Source of the DNA: JAMXLO01 sp963832895
Lineage (GTDB): Bacteria > Pseudomonadota > Alphaproteobacteria > Acetobacterales > Acetobacteraceae
DNA length: 64,000 nucleotides
Direction of reading: 5' to 3'
Assembly: GCA_963832895.1 (NCBI GenBank)
Contig: CAWHVQ010000014.1
Coordinates: 277,989 to 341,988, forward strand
Part shown: one piece after another, positions 23,979-33,501 of the stretch
Position numbering within the stretch: the stretch's first letter is position 1
Layout of the letters: each line of letters begins with the position of its first letter
Notes under the pieces: generated by a model
Told to the model about the DNA's origin: nothing
What the model saw: only the letters and a program-made list of their open reading frames with translations
Database searches by the model: none
Made by a program: the position numbers and the translations under genes

Positions 23979-24899
23979 TCACGATCCGCGCGCTTGCTGG
24001 TCCATCGAACCTGCGCCAGGCATCCCTTCGGCAGGAGTGGGGAGAGCGTCGACTTGCAGCGAGCCGCTCGTTGTCTTGGCCAGCCTGGAAGCGCGGTGCA
24101 CCGGAGCAACGCGCTCAGGCGGAGCGTCGGCTTGCCGCCACGCCAGACGGCTCAACCAGTGGTTTAGCTGGTCCTCGATGATCGCCAGAGGAAACAACGT
24201 GAACCCGCGCAGGTAGCGCCACCACAGCCGCCTCGGTTCCTGGCAGACACGCCACAGCCACTCGCAGTTCAACCTGCGGACCAGGATCGGAGCGCGCATT
24301 GTGAGGCCACATGCAATCCTGGTCGCCTGACCGACACACAGCGCCCAGCAAGGCGGCAGGCTGTTGCGCCGGGTGTCCACCCAAATCTCCGACTTTGGGG
24401 CGCCGATGCCCATGATCAGTATCGACGTGTCATGATCATTGATCTGCCTAACCAGCCCCCGGCACAAATTCTCGTCGCTCTCGAACATGACGGGTGGGAC
24501 CGCTGTCTTCACCACGGCGCCCCGCTGCCTGGCCCAGCTACGGATCGCGCTCGCCGTCGCCTCACTGTCAACCACGAAAAACAGCCGATGGCCGTAGAGC
24601 GGGCCGCTCATAAGCCTTTCGAGGATATCGACACCAGTCACACGCTGAACAGGGATGCCGCAGAGCGCCGCGTAATAGCGAACCGGAAATCCGTCGCACA
24701 CCACAATGGCAGCCCTGCGATAGGCACGCGCGAAAGCTGCATTGCTTCGCAGATGCACAATGTGGTCGATATTGGGGGTCACCATCAGCTCGACCCGCGT
24801 GGGCCGAACCCGGACAACGTGGCGGGCCACGTCGCCCGACTCCCCTTCCGTGATGTTCAGGCCAAAAATCCGTCGCCGTGGCTGGGAACGTTCTCCCAT
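23979..24899 (-). CDS. WecG/TagA/CpsF family glycosyltransferase (second copy)
   Basis: 306 residues from ATG at 24899 with GGAGAAG 4 bases upstream; the much longer frame up to 25895 is an antisense shadow of the CBS and atpD genes. Landmarks are TPNIDHIVHLRSNAAFARAY, VCDGFPVRYYAAL, the TGVDILERLM motif with the catalytic Asp, FFVVDSEATASAI, ILIMGIGAPKSEIWV and the C-terminal LNCEWLWRVCQEPRRLWWRYL. About 60 residues after the family core (RQADAPPERV onward) are low-complexity. It closes the polysaccharide cluster and faces away from the CBS/ATPase operon, with a shared 165-base upstream region. Confidence 0.86.
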   Translation of the reverse strand: MGERSQPRRRIFGLNITEGESGDVARHVVRVRPTRVELMVTPNIDHIVHLRSNAAFARAYRRAAIVVCDGFPVRYYAALCGIPVQRVTGVDILERLMSGPLYGHRLFFVVDSEATASAIRSWARQRGAVVKTAVPPVMFESDENLCRGLVRQINDHDTSILIMGIGAPKSEIWVDTRRNSLPPCWALCVGQATRIACGLTMRAPILVRRLNCEWLWRVCQEPRRLWWRYLRGFTLFPLAIIEDQLNHWLSRLAWRQADAPPERVAPVHRASRLAKTTSGSLQVDALPTPAEGMPGAGSMDQQARGS

Positions 24900-24998
24900 C
24901 GTCTTCTCCGCGAGGTTGCTTGGCGCGGAAGCCCGTATCCATCTGATTGCTTGACGTCTGGTGAACGAGGCCGCAGCGGTCCCAGCGCGGCCGCCGCA

Positions 24999-25012
24999 TT
25001 GACCTGGGTCAA
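24999..25012. promoter_or_regulatory. FNR/Anr/FixK-type palindrome upstream of the CBS-ATPase operon
   Basis: TTGACCTGGGTCAA is a perfect palindromic match to the CRP/FNR-superfamily half-sites TTGAN-N4-NTCAA. It lies 53 bases before ATG 25065 and 100 bases before the divergent transferase start at 24899. Closely related sites lie at 33403 and 37796. Confidence 0.65.
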
Positions 25013-25064
25013 TGCCGCCGCCAGCGGCCGGGTCGAATGTGCCGCGAGACACAGGAGACAAGTC

Positions 25065-25541
25065 ATGTTGGACGCCGCCAGCATCATGAGCCGCGACGTT
25101 GTGACAGCCCGCCCCGAGGACACGGTGGCGCGCGTGGCCCAGGTTCTCGCGCAGCACAGGATCAGCGCCGTGCCGATATGCGACCCTTCCGGTGGATTGC
25201 TCGGAATGGTGAGCGAGGGCGATCTGATGCGCCCGTACCTCAGCAGCAACATTCAGCGCCGCGCCTGGTGGCTCGCGTTGCTCGCCGACGGCACGGACCT
25301 GGCCCCGGAATTCGTCGAATACGTTCGGGTCGACCGTCACCAGGTCGGCGACCTGATGACCAAACCAGTCATCATCGCCAGCGAAACCACCCCGATCACC
25401 GATCTGGCTGAACTGCTGGCGAAGCATCGCGTCAAACGTTTGCCCATCGTCCGCGACGGCAAGCTGGTCGGCATCGTCAGCCGGGCGGACGTGATCCGCG
25501 CAATCGCCCGATCGCCTGAGGCGGTCGCGGACCAGGCCTGA
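25065..25541 (+). CDS. Tandem CBS-domain protein
   Basis: 158 residues from ATG 25065, with AGGAG 8 bases upstream. Two CBS domains are visible: residues about 5-60 (IMSRDVVTARPEDTVARVAQVLAQ, ISAVPICDPSGGLLGMVSEGDL) and about 98-152 (LMTKPVIIASETTPITDLAELL, VKRLPIVRDGKLVGIVSRADV). The pair joins into one Bateman module that usually binds adenine nucleotides. Its stop is 4 bases before atpD, so it is the first gene of the N-ATPase operon. A role in sensing energy charge or modulating the ATPase is plausible but inferred. Confidence 0.87.
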   Translation: MLDAASIMSRDVVTARPEDTVARVAQVLAQHRISAVPICDPSGGLLGMVSEGDLMRPYLSSNIQRRAWWLALLADGTDLAPEFVEYVRVDRHQVGDLMTKPVIIASETTPITDLAELLAKHRVKRLPIVRDGKLVGIVSRADVIRAIARSPEAVADQA

Positions 25542-25545
25542 CCGA

Positions 25546-26952
25546 ATGGCCGCTGTGGCCGACCGTTCGGGGCGCATCAGGGCGGTCCGCGGCGCCGTGG
25601 TGGATGTCAGCTTCGCGCGTGACGTCCTGCCGGCGATCGGCGAGGCACTCCACGTCGACACCGGCTTGGGTAGTCCGCTGATCGCCGAAGTGCAAAGCCA
25701 TATCGACACTGCGACAGCGCGGGCAGTTGCCCTGCATTCCACCGCCGGCCTGGCGCGGGGAACGCCAGTGCATCCGACGGGAGGACCATTGACCGCACCG
25801 GTCGGCGACGCAGTGCTCGGCCGGCTGCTCGACGTGAGTGGGTCGGTGCACGACCACGGACCGCCCTTGCCTGCCGATACACCTTGGCTGCCCATTCATC
25901 GCGCCCCACCGCCGCTCGCCAGCCAGACCGCCGCGACAACGGTTTTCGAGACCGGCATCAAGGTTATTGATCTGCTGGTGCCGCTCGCTTTCGGCGGCAA
26001 GGCCGCGATGTTCGGCGGTGCCGGCGTCGGCAAAACCGTCCTGCTGATGGAACTGATCCACGCCATGGTGGAGCGCTACCAGGGCATCTCGGTGTTCGCC
26101 GGCATCGGCGAGCGATCGCGGGAAGGCCACGAACTGTGGTCCGACATGCAGGAGTCGAACGTGCTCGGCCGCACCGCGCTGGTGTTTGGCCAGATGAACG
26201 AGCCTCCCGGTGCGAGGTGGCGTGTCGGGTTCACCGCCCTCACGATCGCCGAGTACTTCCGCGACGCGAAGCACCAGAACGTGCTGCTGCTGATCGACAA
26301 CGTATTCCGCTTCGTGCAGGCCGGCAGCGAGGTCTCCGGTCTGCTGGGCCGGCTGCCATCGCGTGTCGGCTATCAGCCAACGCTCGCCACGGAAGTGGCA
26401 GCACTGCAGGAGCGCATCGCGTCGGTGGCCGGCGCCGCCATCACCGCCATCGAGGCCGTCTATGTGCCCGCCGACGATTTCACCGATCCCGCGGTGACCG
26501 CGATCTCAAGCCACATCGACAGCAACATCGTGCTGTCACGCACGATGGCGGCAGAGGGAATGTATCCGGCAATCGACCCGCTGGCTTCCGGTTCGATCCT
26601 GCTCGATCCGCTGGTGGTCGGTGCGGAGCATTTCGCGTTGGCCGGTCGCGTCCGCGAGGCGATCGCGCACTATCAGGAGCTGGCCGACGTCATCGCCCTG
26701 CTCGGCGTGGAGGAACTCGGCGCCGCGGATCGCCTGATCGTGGCGCGGGCCCGCAAGCTGCTGCGCTTCCTCACTCAGCCATTCACGGTCACCCAGGCAT
26801 TCACCGGCGTGTCAGGACGCTCCGTCAGCCTCACCGACACGCTGGCAGGCTGTCGCGCGATCCTCGATGGCGAGGCAGACGATTGGCCAGAGAGCACACT
26901 CTACATGCTCGGCAATTTCGCCGAGGCACGACAACGTGCAAAGGCCGCATGA
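25546..26952 (+). CDS. atpD: N-type ATPase beta subunit
   Basis: 468 residues. Catalytic subunit of an F-type ATPase: Walker A FGGAGVGKTVLL, VFAGIGERSREG, MNEPPGARWRV, Walker B VLLLIDNVFRFVQAGSEVSGLLGRLPS and YVPADDFTDPA. The DELSEED region of standard beta subunits reads IALLGVEELGAAD, a common variation. Gene order atpD-C-Q-R-B-E-F-A-G with no separate delta gene is diagnostic of the alternative N-ATPases, which are additional to the housekeeping ATP synthase and spread by lateral transfer. ATG is 4 bases after the CBS stop; the next gene overlaps by 4 bases. Confidence 0.95.
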   Translation: MAAVADRSGRIRAVRGAVVDVSFARDVLPAIGEALHVDTGLGSPLIAEVQSHIDTATARAVALHSTAGLARGTPVHPTGGPLTAPVGDAVLGRLLDVSGSVHDHGPPLPADTPWLPIHRAPPPLASQTAATTVFETGIKVIDLLVPLAFGGKAAMFGGAGVGKTVLLMELIHAMVERYQGISVFAGIGERSREGHELWSDMQESNVLGRTALVFGQMNEPPGARWRVGFTALTIAEYFRDAKHQNVLLLIDNVFRFVQAGSEVSGLLGRLPSRVGYQPTLATEVAALQERIASVAGAAITAIEAVYVPADDFTDPAVTAISSHIDSNIVLSRTMAAEGMYPAIDPLASGSILLDPLVVGAEHFALAGRVREAIAHYQELADVIALLGVEELGAADRLIVARARKLLRFLTQPFTVTQAFTGVSGRSVSLTDTLAGCRAILDGEADDWPESTLYMLGNFAEARQRAKAA

Positions 26953-27362
26953 TGCGCCTGACCATCACCGAGCCCGCCCGCGTGATCGCTGTCCATGACG
27001 ATGTGGTGTCGGTGCGCGGGGAAGATGCCAGCGGCAGCTTCGGAATCCTGCCGGGCCATGCTGATCTCATCACGGTGCTGACGCCCTCGGTGGTGGCCTG
27101 GCGCCACGCGGACGGACGGCTCGGCTGGTGCGCGGTGCGTGGCGGCGTGCTGTCGATGCGCGCAGGAGACGGGGTCGCAATCGCCACCCGCCAGGCACAG
27201 CTCGGCGACGATCTCGCCGCGCTGGAGCTCGCCGTGCAGGCGCGGTTTCGCGCCGAACTCGACGCCGAGAGGCGTGCCCGGGTTGCCGCAACCAAACTGC
27301 ACACCGCCGCGATCCGCCAAATCATCCGCGCGCTGCGGCCTGAGGGGCGCCCGGCAACATGA
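26949..27362 (+). CDS. atpC: N-type ATPase epsilon subunit
   Basis: 137 residues from ATG 26949 (ATG 26952 follows at once), overlapping atpD by 4 bases. The N-terminal beta-sandwich pattern is clear (VIAVHDDVVSVRGEDASGSFGILPGHADLITVL, with the GILPGH signature). The C-terminal 50 residues are an Ala/Arg-rich helical hairpin (AELDAERRARVAAT). It belongs to the central stalk and regulates hydrolysis in related enzymes. Confidence 0.92.
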   Translation: MMRLTITEPARVIAVHDDVVSVRGEDASGSFGILPGHADLITVLTPSVVAWRHADGRLGWCAVRGGVLSMRAGDGVAIATRQAQLGDDLAALELAVQARFRAELDAERRARVAATKLHTAAIRQIIRALRPEGRPAT

Positions 27363-27646
27363 CCCACAAGTCTCCAGGCGAGGACAACAATCTGATCAAT
27401 TCAATCCGCCTGCGCGAAGCGCGCCGGCAACGTGCGCAGCGCGAGGGCGAGCCATCCTTCGGGCGCTATCTCGCGCAGGTGGGCGTTCTCGGCTGGACGA
27501 TCGTTGTGCCCACTTTGCTGGGCGTCTTCCTTGGCCGCTGGGTGGATCAGCGCCTGGGAACCGGCATCTTCTGGACCGGCCCATTGCTGATTGTCGGTCT
27601 GGCGATCGGCTGCTGGACGGCATGGCGATGGATGCACGGACGATGA
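27359..27646 (+). CDS. atpQ: N-type ATPase accessory membrane protein AtpQ (AtpI-like)
   Basis: 95 residues, 4-base overlap with atpC. A basic N-terminus (RLREARRQRAQRE) precedes two hydrophobic segments: LAQVGVLGWTIVVPTLLGVFLG, with RWVDQRLG between, and GPLLIVGLAIGCWTAW. This is the AtpI/AtpQ pattern found only between epsilon and AtpR in N-ATPase operons. In related enzymes AtpI assists c-ring assembly and possibly cation supply. Confidence 0.88.
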   Translation: MTHKSPGEDNNLINSIRLREARRQRAQREGEPSFGRYLAQVGVLGWTIVVPTLLGVFLGRWVDQRLGTGIFWTGPLLIVGLAIGCWTAWRWMHGR

Positions 27647-27912
27647 TCGCCGCGCTTTGGCTGTTGGTCGGGCTGGCGGCCGGCGTTGCCTACTTCGGCC
27701 TCCTCCGTCGCAACACGATGCTCTATGTGACAACTCATCGCGTTTCGTCGTCCTTGGCGCAGGCGATTGCACTTCAGGTGCTGCGTCTGGCAGCAATCGC
27801 GGCGTTGCTCGGTTTCGCCGCACGCCAGGGCGCGCTGCCGCTGCTCCTCGCCGCTCTCGGCATCATGGTGGCGCGCCACCTGGTGCTGCGAAGGATGCAG
27901 GTCGCGCCATGA
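27643..27912 (+). CDS. atpR: N-type ATPase membrane protein AtpR
   Basis: 89 residues from ATG 27643, overlapping atpQ by 4 bases and atpB by 4 bases. Three hydrophobic segments (IAALWLLVGLAAGVAYFGLL, IALQVLRLAAIAALLGFAA, LPLLLAALGIMVARHLVL) with conserved arginines in or near the membrane match AtpR, which occurs only in N-ATPase operons and is thought to interact with the c-ring acidic residues. The function is not established experimentally. Confidence 0.87.
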   Translation: MIAALWLLVGLAAGVAYFGLLRRNTMLYVTTHRVSSSLAQAIALQVLRLAAIAALLGFAARQGALPLLLAALGIMVARHLVLRRMQVAP

Positions 27913-28595
27913 CCGAATCGCCATTGTCCATGCCGGTCGTTTGCCATCTCGGCCCCGTGCCGATCACCGGACCGGTGCTGGTAACCTGGGGCATCATGGC
28001 GCTGCTCGGCGGCGGGTCGTGGCTGCTGACGCGTCGCCTGACATTGCGCCCAACCGGCGCGCAGGCAGTACTCGAACTGCTCGTCGACGGCATCACCGGC
28101 CAGATCCGCGACACGATGCGCGCGGACCCACTTCCCTATCTGCCGCTGATCGGCACGCTGTTCCTGTTCATCCTCACCGCGAACTGGTCTTCGCTGGTTC
28201 CTGGCATCGAGCCGCCCACTGCGCATATCGAGACCGATGCGGCACTCGCGCTGATCGTGTTCGTCGCCATCGCGTGGTTCGGCATCCGCGCGCGCGGCGC
28301 GATCGGCTGGCTGGCGAGCTTCGCCGAACCGAACCTGCTGATGGTGCCGCTCAATCTGGTGGAGAGCTTCACCCGCACGTTTTCGCTGCTGGTGCGGCTG
28401 TTCGGCAACGTGATGAGCGGCGTGTTCGTCATCGGAATCGTGCTGTCACTGGCCGGCCTGTTGGTGCCGGTACCGCTGATGGCGCTCGAACTGCTGACCG
28501 GCGCCGTTCAGGCCTACATCTTCAGCGTCCTGGCGATGGTCTTCATTGGCGGCGCGGTCGGCGAGGCGTCACAACGCGACGGAGAAAAGCGATGA
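27909..28595 (+). CDS. atpB: N-type ATPase subunit a
   Basis: 228 residues from ATG 27909. Five or six hydrophobic segments; the stator arginine lies in the conserved helix FTRTFSLLVRLFGNVMSG, and the C-terminal helix carries LLTGAVQAYIFSVLAMVF with the conserved Gln. Subunit a provides the ion half-channels against the c-ring. ATGA overlaps on both sides indicate translational coupling. Confidence 0.94.
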   Translation: MTESPLSMPVVCHLGPVPITGPVLVTWGIMALLGGGSWLLTRRLTLRPTGAQAVLELLVDGITGQIRDTMRADPLPYLPLIGTLFLFILTANWSSLVPGIEPPTAHIETDAALALIVFVAIAWFGIRARGAIGWLASFAEPNLLMVPLNLVESFTRTFSLLVRLFGNVMSGVFVIGIVLSLAGLLVPVPLMALELLTGAVQAYIFSVLAMVFIGGAVGEASQRDGEKR

Positions 28596-28837
28596 ACTGG
28601 ATCGAAATCGCCAGCATTCTTGGAGCCGCATTGGCAGTGTCGTTCGGTGCTGTTGGGCCGGCCCTGGGCGAAGGTCGCGCCGTCGCGGCAGCGATGGACG
28701 CGATCGCGCGCCAGCCGGAAGCGGCCAACACGCTCGCCCGCACCTTGTTCGTCGGCCTCGCGATGATCGAAACGATGGCGATCTACTGCTTGGTCATCGC
28801 GCTGCTGCTGCTGTTCGCCAACCCCTTTGTGCGGTAA
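28592..28837 (+). CDS. atpE: N-type ATPase rotor subunit c
   Basis: 81 residues with two transmembrane helices and the polar loop ARQPEA. The ion-binding carboxylate is Glu60 in LAMIETMAIY. The first helix carries a second carboxylate, Glu27 in GPALGEGRA, where the sodium-type c subunit of Ilyobacter has Gln. Thr61 and Tyr65 sit at positions equivalent to its Ser66 and Tyr70. Such double-carboxylate c subunits are typical of N-ATPases. The family was proposed to pump Na+, but some double-carboxylate rings have been argued to be proton-specific, so ion choice is open. Confidence 0.94.
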   Translation: MNWIEIASILGAALAVSFGAVGPALGEGRAVAAAMDAIARQPEAANTLARTLFVGLAMIETMAIYCLVIALLLLFANPFVR

Positions 28838-29563
28838 TGCATCTCGATCCCTGGACCCTAGCGCTACAGACGATAAACGTCCTCGTCCTCGTATGGCTGC
28901 TTGCGCACTTCCTGTTCCGTCCAGTGGCTGGAATCATCGCCGCGCGACGTGCTGCAACTGACGCGCTGATGGCCGACGCCGAGGCAGCGCGGGCGAAAGC
29001 CGCAACCGAAGCCGCCGCGTTGGCGCAGCAGCGCCAGGAGCTCGCCAACGACGGAGACCGCATCGCCGCGACTGCGCGTGCCGCGGCCGAAGCCGAACGC
29101 GCGACCGTGCTGCGCCAGGCAAACCAGGTCGCAACGCAGCTGCGCACCGACGCTCAACAGGCAATCGCGCATGACCAGCAGGCCATGCGCGAATCCCTTG
29201 AACATGACGCTGCGGATCTCGCGCTAACGATTGCGATGCGCCTGCTCGAAAGGATGCCGCCTCAGCTCCTCAATCGCGCCTTCCTCGAAGGGCTGGCCGA
29301 AGTGTTGGCCACGCATCCGGCGCGCGCATCGCTGCTGACTGCCCCTATCGAAGTTCGCAGCGCAGTCCCGCTGGATGCGAAACTTCAGGCGGACTGCCGC
29401 GCCCTGTTGGCGCGTCTGCTCGGCGCCACACCTGAGATAACTTTCCGAACCGACCCGACACTCGTCGCCGGCATCGAACTCGCCTCGCCGCATGCCGTGA
29501 TTCGCAACTCTTGGCGGGATGATCTGGCGAAGGTCGCTCACGCATTGCATGAAGATACCGGCC

Positions 29564-29592
<29 letters not shown>
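28837..29592 (+). CDS. atpF: N-type ATPase subunit b with delta-like C-terminus
   Basis: 251 residues, ATG sharing one base with the atpE stop (TAATG). An N-terminal membrane helix (LALQTINVLVLVWLLAHFLF) is followed by a long Ala/Arg/Gln-rich coiled coil (residues about 35-135). Standard b subunits have about 160 residues; the extra 90 end in DPTLVAGIELASPHAVIRNSW, which resembles the C-terminal part of delta subunits. That fits the absence of an atpH gene in N-ATPase operons. It overlaps atpA by 29 bases. Confidence 0.92.
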
Positions 29593-31070
<1,478 letters not shown>

Positions 31071-31078
<8 letters not shown>

Positions 31079-31907
31079 CGATCTCGCCACGGTCCGCACA
31101 CGCATCCACGGCGTCCGGCAGCTCGACACGGTGGTGGGCGCCATGCGCGGTATCGCGGCGGCGCATGCCCAACAGAGTCGTCAGTTGCTGCCCGGGTTTC
31201 GCGCCTATGCCGACGTGATCGCAGGAGCGATCGCATCGGCAGCGCGGCTTCGCGATGAGGCACTACCCCCGCGATCAGCGGACATGCCATGTGCGCGAAT
31301 CGTGTTCGGTGCCGAGCAAGGATTTGTCGGCGGATTCGCGGAACGAATTCTCGATGACGCCCTGGGACGTGGACCGGCGGAGCTTTTTCTGATCGGCAGC
31401 CGAGGTCTTTCTCTCGCCGCCGCACGCAATGTCGCGCCGGCATGGCAGAGTGCAATGGCCACGCAGCCGGACGGCGTCGCCCCGCTGTGTAACCGGATCG
31501 CCGCCGCTCTGTATCAGCTCATTCTGGCACGACGCATTGCGACCGTCGAAGTGGTATTTGCGATGTGGGAGCCGGGCGAAGGCCTGCGCGTGCAATGTCG
31601 GTCGCTGCTGCCACTCGACATGCGTCACTTTCCGACTGCGGCGGCAACGATGCCGCCGCTAACCACCTTGCCACCAGACCAACTGCTCGCCAGCTTGGCG
31701 GAGGAGTATGTCGTTGCATCACTGTGCGAGGCGGCAATGCATGCCTTTGTCGCGGAGAACGAAGCACGTGCCGCCACAATGGTACGGGCGCGCGGCAAAA
31801 TTCAGGACATTCTGGCTGAATTACGCCTGTCCGAGCACCGGGTGCGGCAGGAGTCGATCACTGCCGAGTTGGTGGAACTGGTCGGCGGCAGCTTGGCGGC
31901 TGCTTGA
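31071..31907 (+). CDS. atpG: N-type ATPase gamma subunit
   Basis: 278 residues from ATG 31071, overlapping atpA by 8 bases. The N-terminal helix (VRTRIHGVRQLDTVVGAMRGIAA) and C-terminal helix (ARAATMVRARGKIQDILAELRLSEHRVRQESITAEL, residues about 235-270) form the coiled-coil shaft, with a Rossmann-like middle (ARIVFGAEQGFVGGFAERI). It is the last gene of the operon, 31 bases from a convergent response-regulator gene. Confidence 0.92.
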
Positions 31908-31938
31908 CGGGAGTGTTTGGACGGCTGAATCGCTCTTT

Positions 31939-32364
31939 TTAGGCAAATCGCTGAGTGTCGCCCGAGTATTCCTGCAGTCGCGCGCGAGACCGGTGCAGGC
32001 GGGCGATGTTCTCGCGCGAATCACGGACCGCCGTGGTAGCCGCGTCCGCCAATGTCCTCAGCGAGAACGGTTTGGCCAGAATGGGACAATCCAGCATTTC
32101 GCCGGCGTCCTGCAGGTCAAGATGCCCGCTGATCAGCAAAACAGGCACTTTTCGATCCGCTGCGTGTCCGGCCAATTCAAGACCGGACATGTCCGGCAGC
32201 ATAACGTCGATCACCGCGAGATCGGGAGGATCGGTGTCCAGAACCCGCGTCGCGATCGCACCACTGTCAACGCAGGTGACTGAAACTCCGCAATATTCCT
32301 CCAGTCCGGTCTTCAAGACGTCAGCTACATGCTCATCATCATCCACAACCAAAAATTGTAGCAT
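31939..32364 (-). CDS. Single-domain response regulator (CheY-like receiver)
   Basis: 141 residues from ATG at 32364 with GGGGAG upstream. The receiver residues are complete: acidic pocket Asp8-Asp9-Asp10 (LVVDDDEH), phospho-acceptor Asp53 in VIDVMLPDMSG, Ser79 in LLISGHLD and Lys98 in ILAKPFS. There is no output domain; the last 25 residues are a basic helix. It lies 121 bases downstream of the universal stress gene on the same strand and may be co-transcribed. No cognate histidine kinase is in the window. Confidence 0.87.
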   Translation of the reverse strand: MLQFLVVDDDEHVADVLKTGLEEYCGVSVTCVDSGAIATRVLDTDPPDLAVIDVMLPDMSGLELAGHAADRKVPVLLISGHLDLQDAGEMLDCPILAKPFSLRTLADAATTAVRDSRENIARLHRSRARLQEYSGDTQRFA

Positions 32365-32485
32365 CCCCCGAGGCTCCCCGATGGTCGTTGGGCCTCTAAT
32401 ACGGTTTCCTGCCGTGATATTCAAGTTAAAGCGAGATGAATGAGCGCCCCCCCGGAATAAGTTCGCGTTCAGCGGCCGGCGCGCG

Positions 32486-33364
32486 TCAGTGCGCCATGAG
32501 GATCGGCAGGTCGGCGCCGGACAGCACATGGCGTGTGAAGCCGCCGAATATCACCTCACGCACGCGGCTATGGCCGTAACCGCCCATCACCAGCAAGTCG
32601 GCTCCTGCCGCACCAGCGGCAGCCAGCAAGATCTCGACGGAAGGACGTCCGTCCTGCTTCAGGCGCTGCACGGTCGTGTTGGGATTATGCCAGGAAAGCG
32701 CATATCGCAGCCTTTCGCAGGAAGGTTCCTCGGTTTGGCCGTCCTCGGCGACCGACAGGATCACAACCTTGTCCGCGATCTCCACGAATGGCCGTGCGGC
32801 TTCCACGGCCCTGGCAGCCTCGGGTCGATTCTTCCAGGCGATGGCGACGGTTCCTGACAGGCGGGCTGGCGCGCGGGCGGGTGCGATCAGCATCGGACGG
32901 CCGGTCGCAATGAGGCAAGCCTCCAGGACGTTCATGGCCACAGGCTCTCCCTCGCGGGCGCGCCCAACCACCAGCAGATCCGCTGCCCGCCCATACCGGG
33001 CGAGCCATGCCGGCTCATCGCCCACCTCCAGCCGCCACTCGGCCGAGGGAAGATAGGTGGTCAGGTCGGTCGATATGGCGAGCTTTTCCCGCTCGCAGAA
33101 TTCGTGGAACGCCAGTTCAGCCTTCTTCTGCCGTCCAGCCGCGTCCTGTTCCAGCGACGCGAGGACTTCGCCGTATGCGACGCCACCTCCCGTGTCGGCG
33201 GCTGCCATGGCGATCAGAGCCTGCCGGACGTCGGATCGGACGTGCAGGAATTCCAGATGGCTGCCCAACAGGCGAGCGACCGCGAGCGCTGTCGCGAACA
33301 CGGGCGCATCGCCGTCCGCGCCGGTAGCCGGAACAAGAATGAATTTCAGCACCACTGCCTCCAT
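32486..33364 (-). CDS. Universal stress protein, tandem USP domains
   Basis: 292 residues from ATG at 33364. The first USP domain (LKFILVPATGADGDAPVFATALAVARLL, residues about 6-150) ends DLLVVGRAREGEP. The second (GTVAIAWKNRPEAARAVEAA, about 165-290) ends with the ATP-binding-type motif LLVMGGYGHSRVREVIFGGFTRHVL. The double-domain form is common among low-oxygen-induced USPs. The longer frame to 33403 would start inside the FNR-type palindrome at 33403-33416, so the shorter start is preferred; the palindrome is then centred about 45 bases upstream of the ATG. Confidence 0.88.
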   Translation of the reverse strand: MEAVVLKFILVPATGADGDAPVFATALAVARLLGSHLEFLHVRSDVRQALIAMAAADTGGGVAYGEVLASLEQDAAGRQKKAELAFHEFCEREKLAISTDLTTYLPSAEWRLEVGDEPAWLARYGRAADLLVVGRAREGEPVAMNVLEACLIATGRPMLIAPARAPARLSGTVAIAWKNRPEAARAVEAARPFVEIADKVVILSVAEDGQTEEPSCERLRYALSWHNPNTTVQRLKQDGRPSVEILLAAAGAAGADLLVMGGYGHSRVREVIFGGFTRHVLSGADLPILMAH

Positions 33365-33402
33365 GCGACAGGGCCTCGTGCCTCGGACTGCGATTGCGTG
33401 CA

Positions 33403-33416
33403 TTGACCTGGATCAA
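33403..33416. promoter_or_regulatory. FNR/Anr/FixK-type palindrome upstream of the stress protein gene
   Basis: TTGACCTGGATCAA matches TTGAN-N4-NTCAA and differs by one base from the site at 24999. It sits 39 bases upstream of the stress protein start on the minus strand; the helicase stop on the far side rules out regulation in that direction. Confidence 0.65.
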
Positions 33417-33501
33417 GGCGTCTGAGGCAGCTCGAACCGCCCTGGCCACACCGCCACCGCGTTGGTTTTGCTCGTGGCGCCGGGCGGCGCTCAGTTGCTC
33501 G

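Noticed and set aside
24900..25895. N-terminal extension of the second WecG-like gene to 638 residues
   Set aside because: The extra 332 residues are antisense to the CBS and atpD genes; a good start with Shine-Dalgarno exists at 24899.
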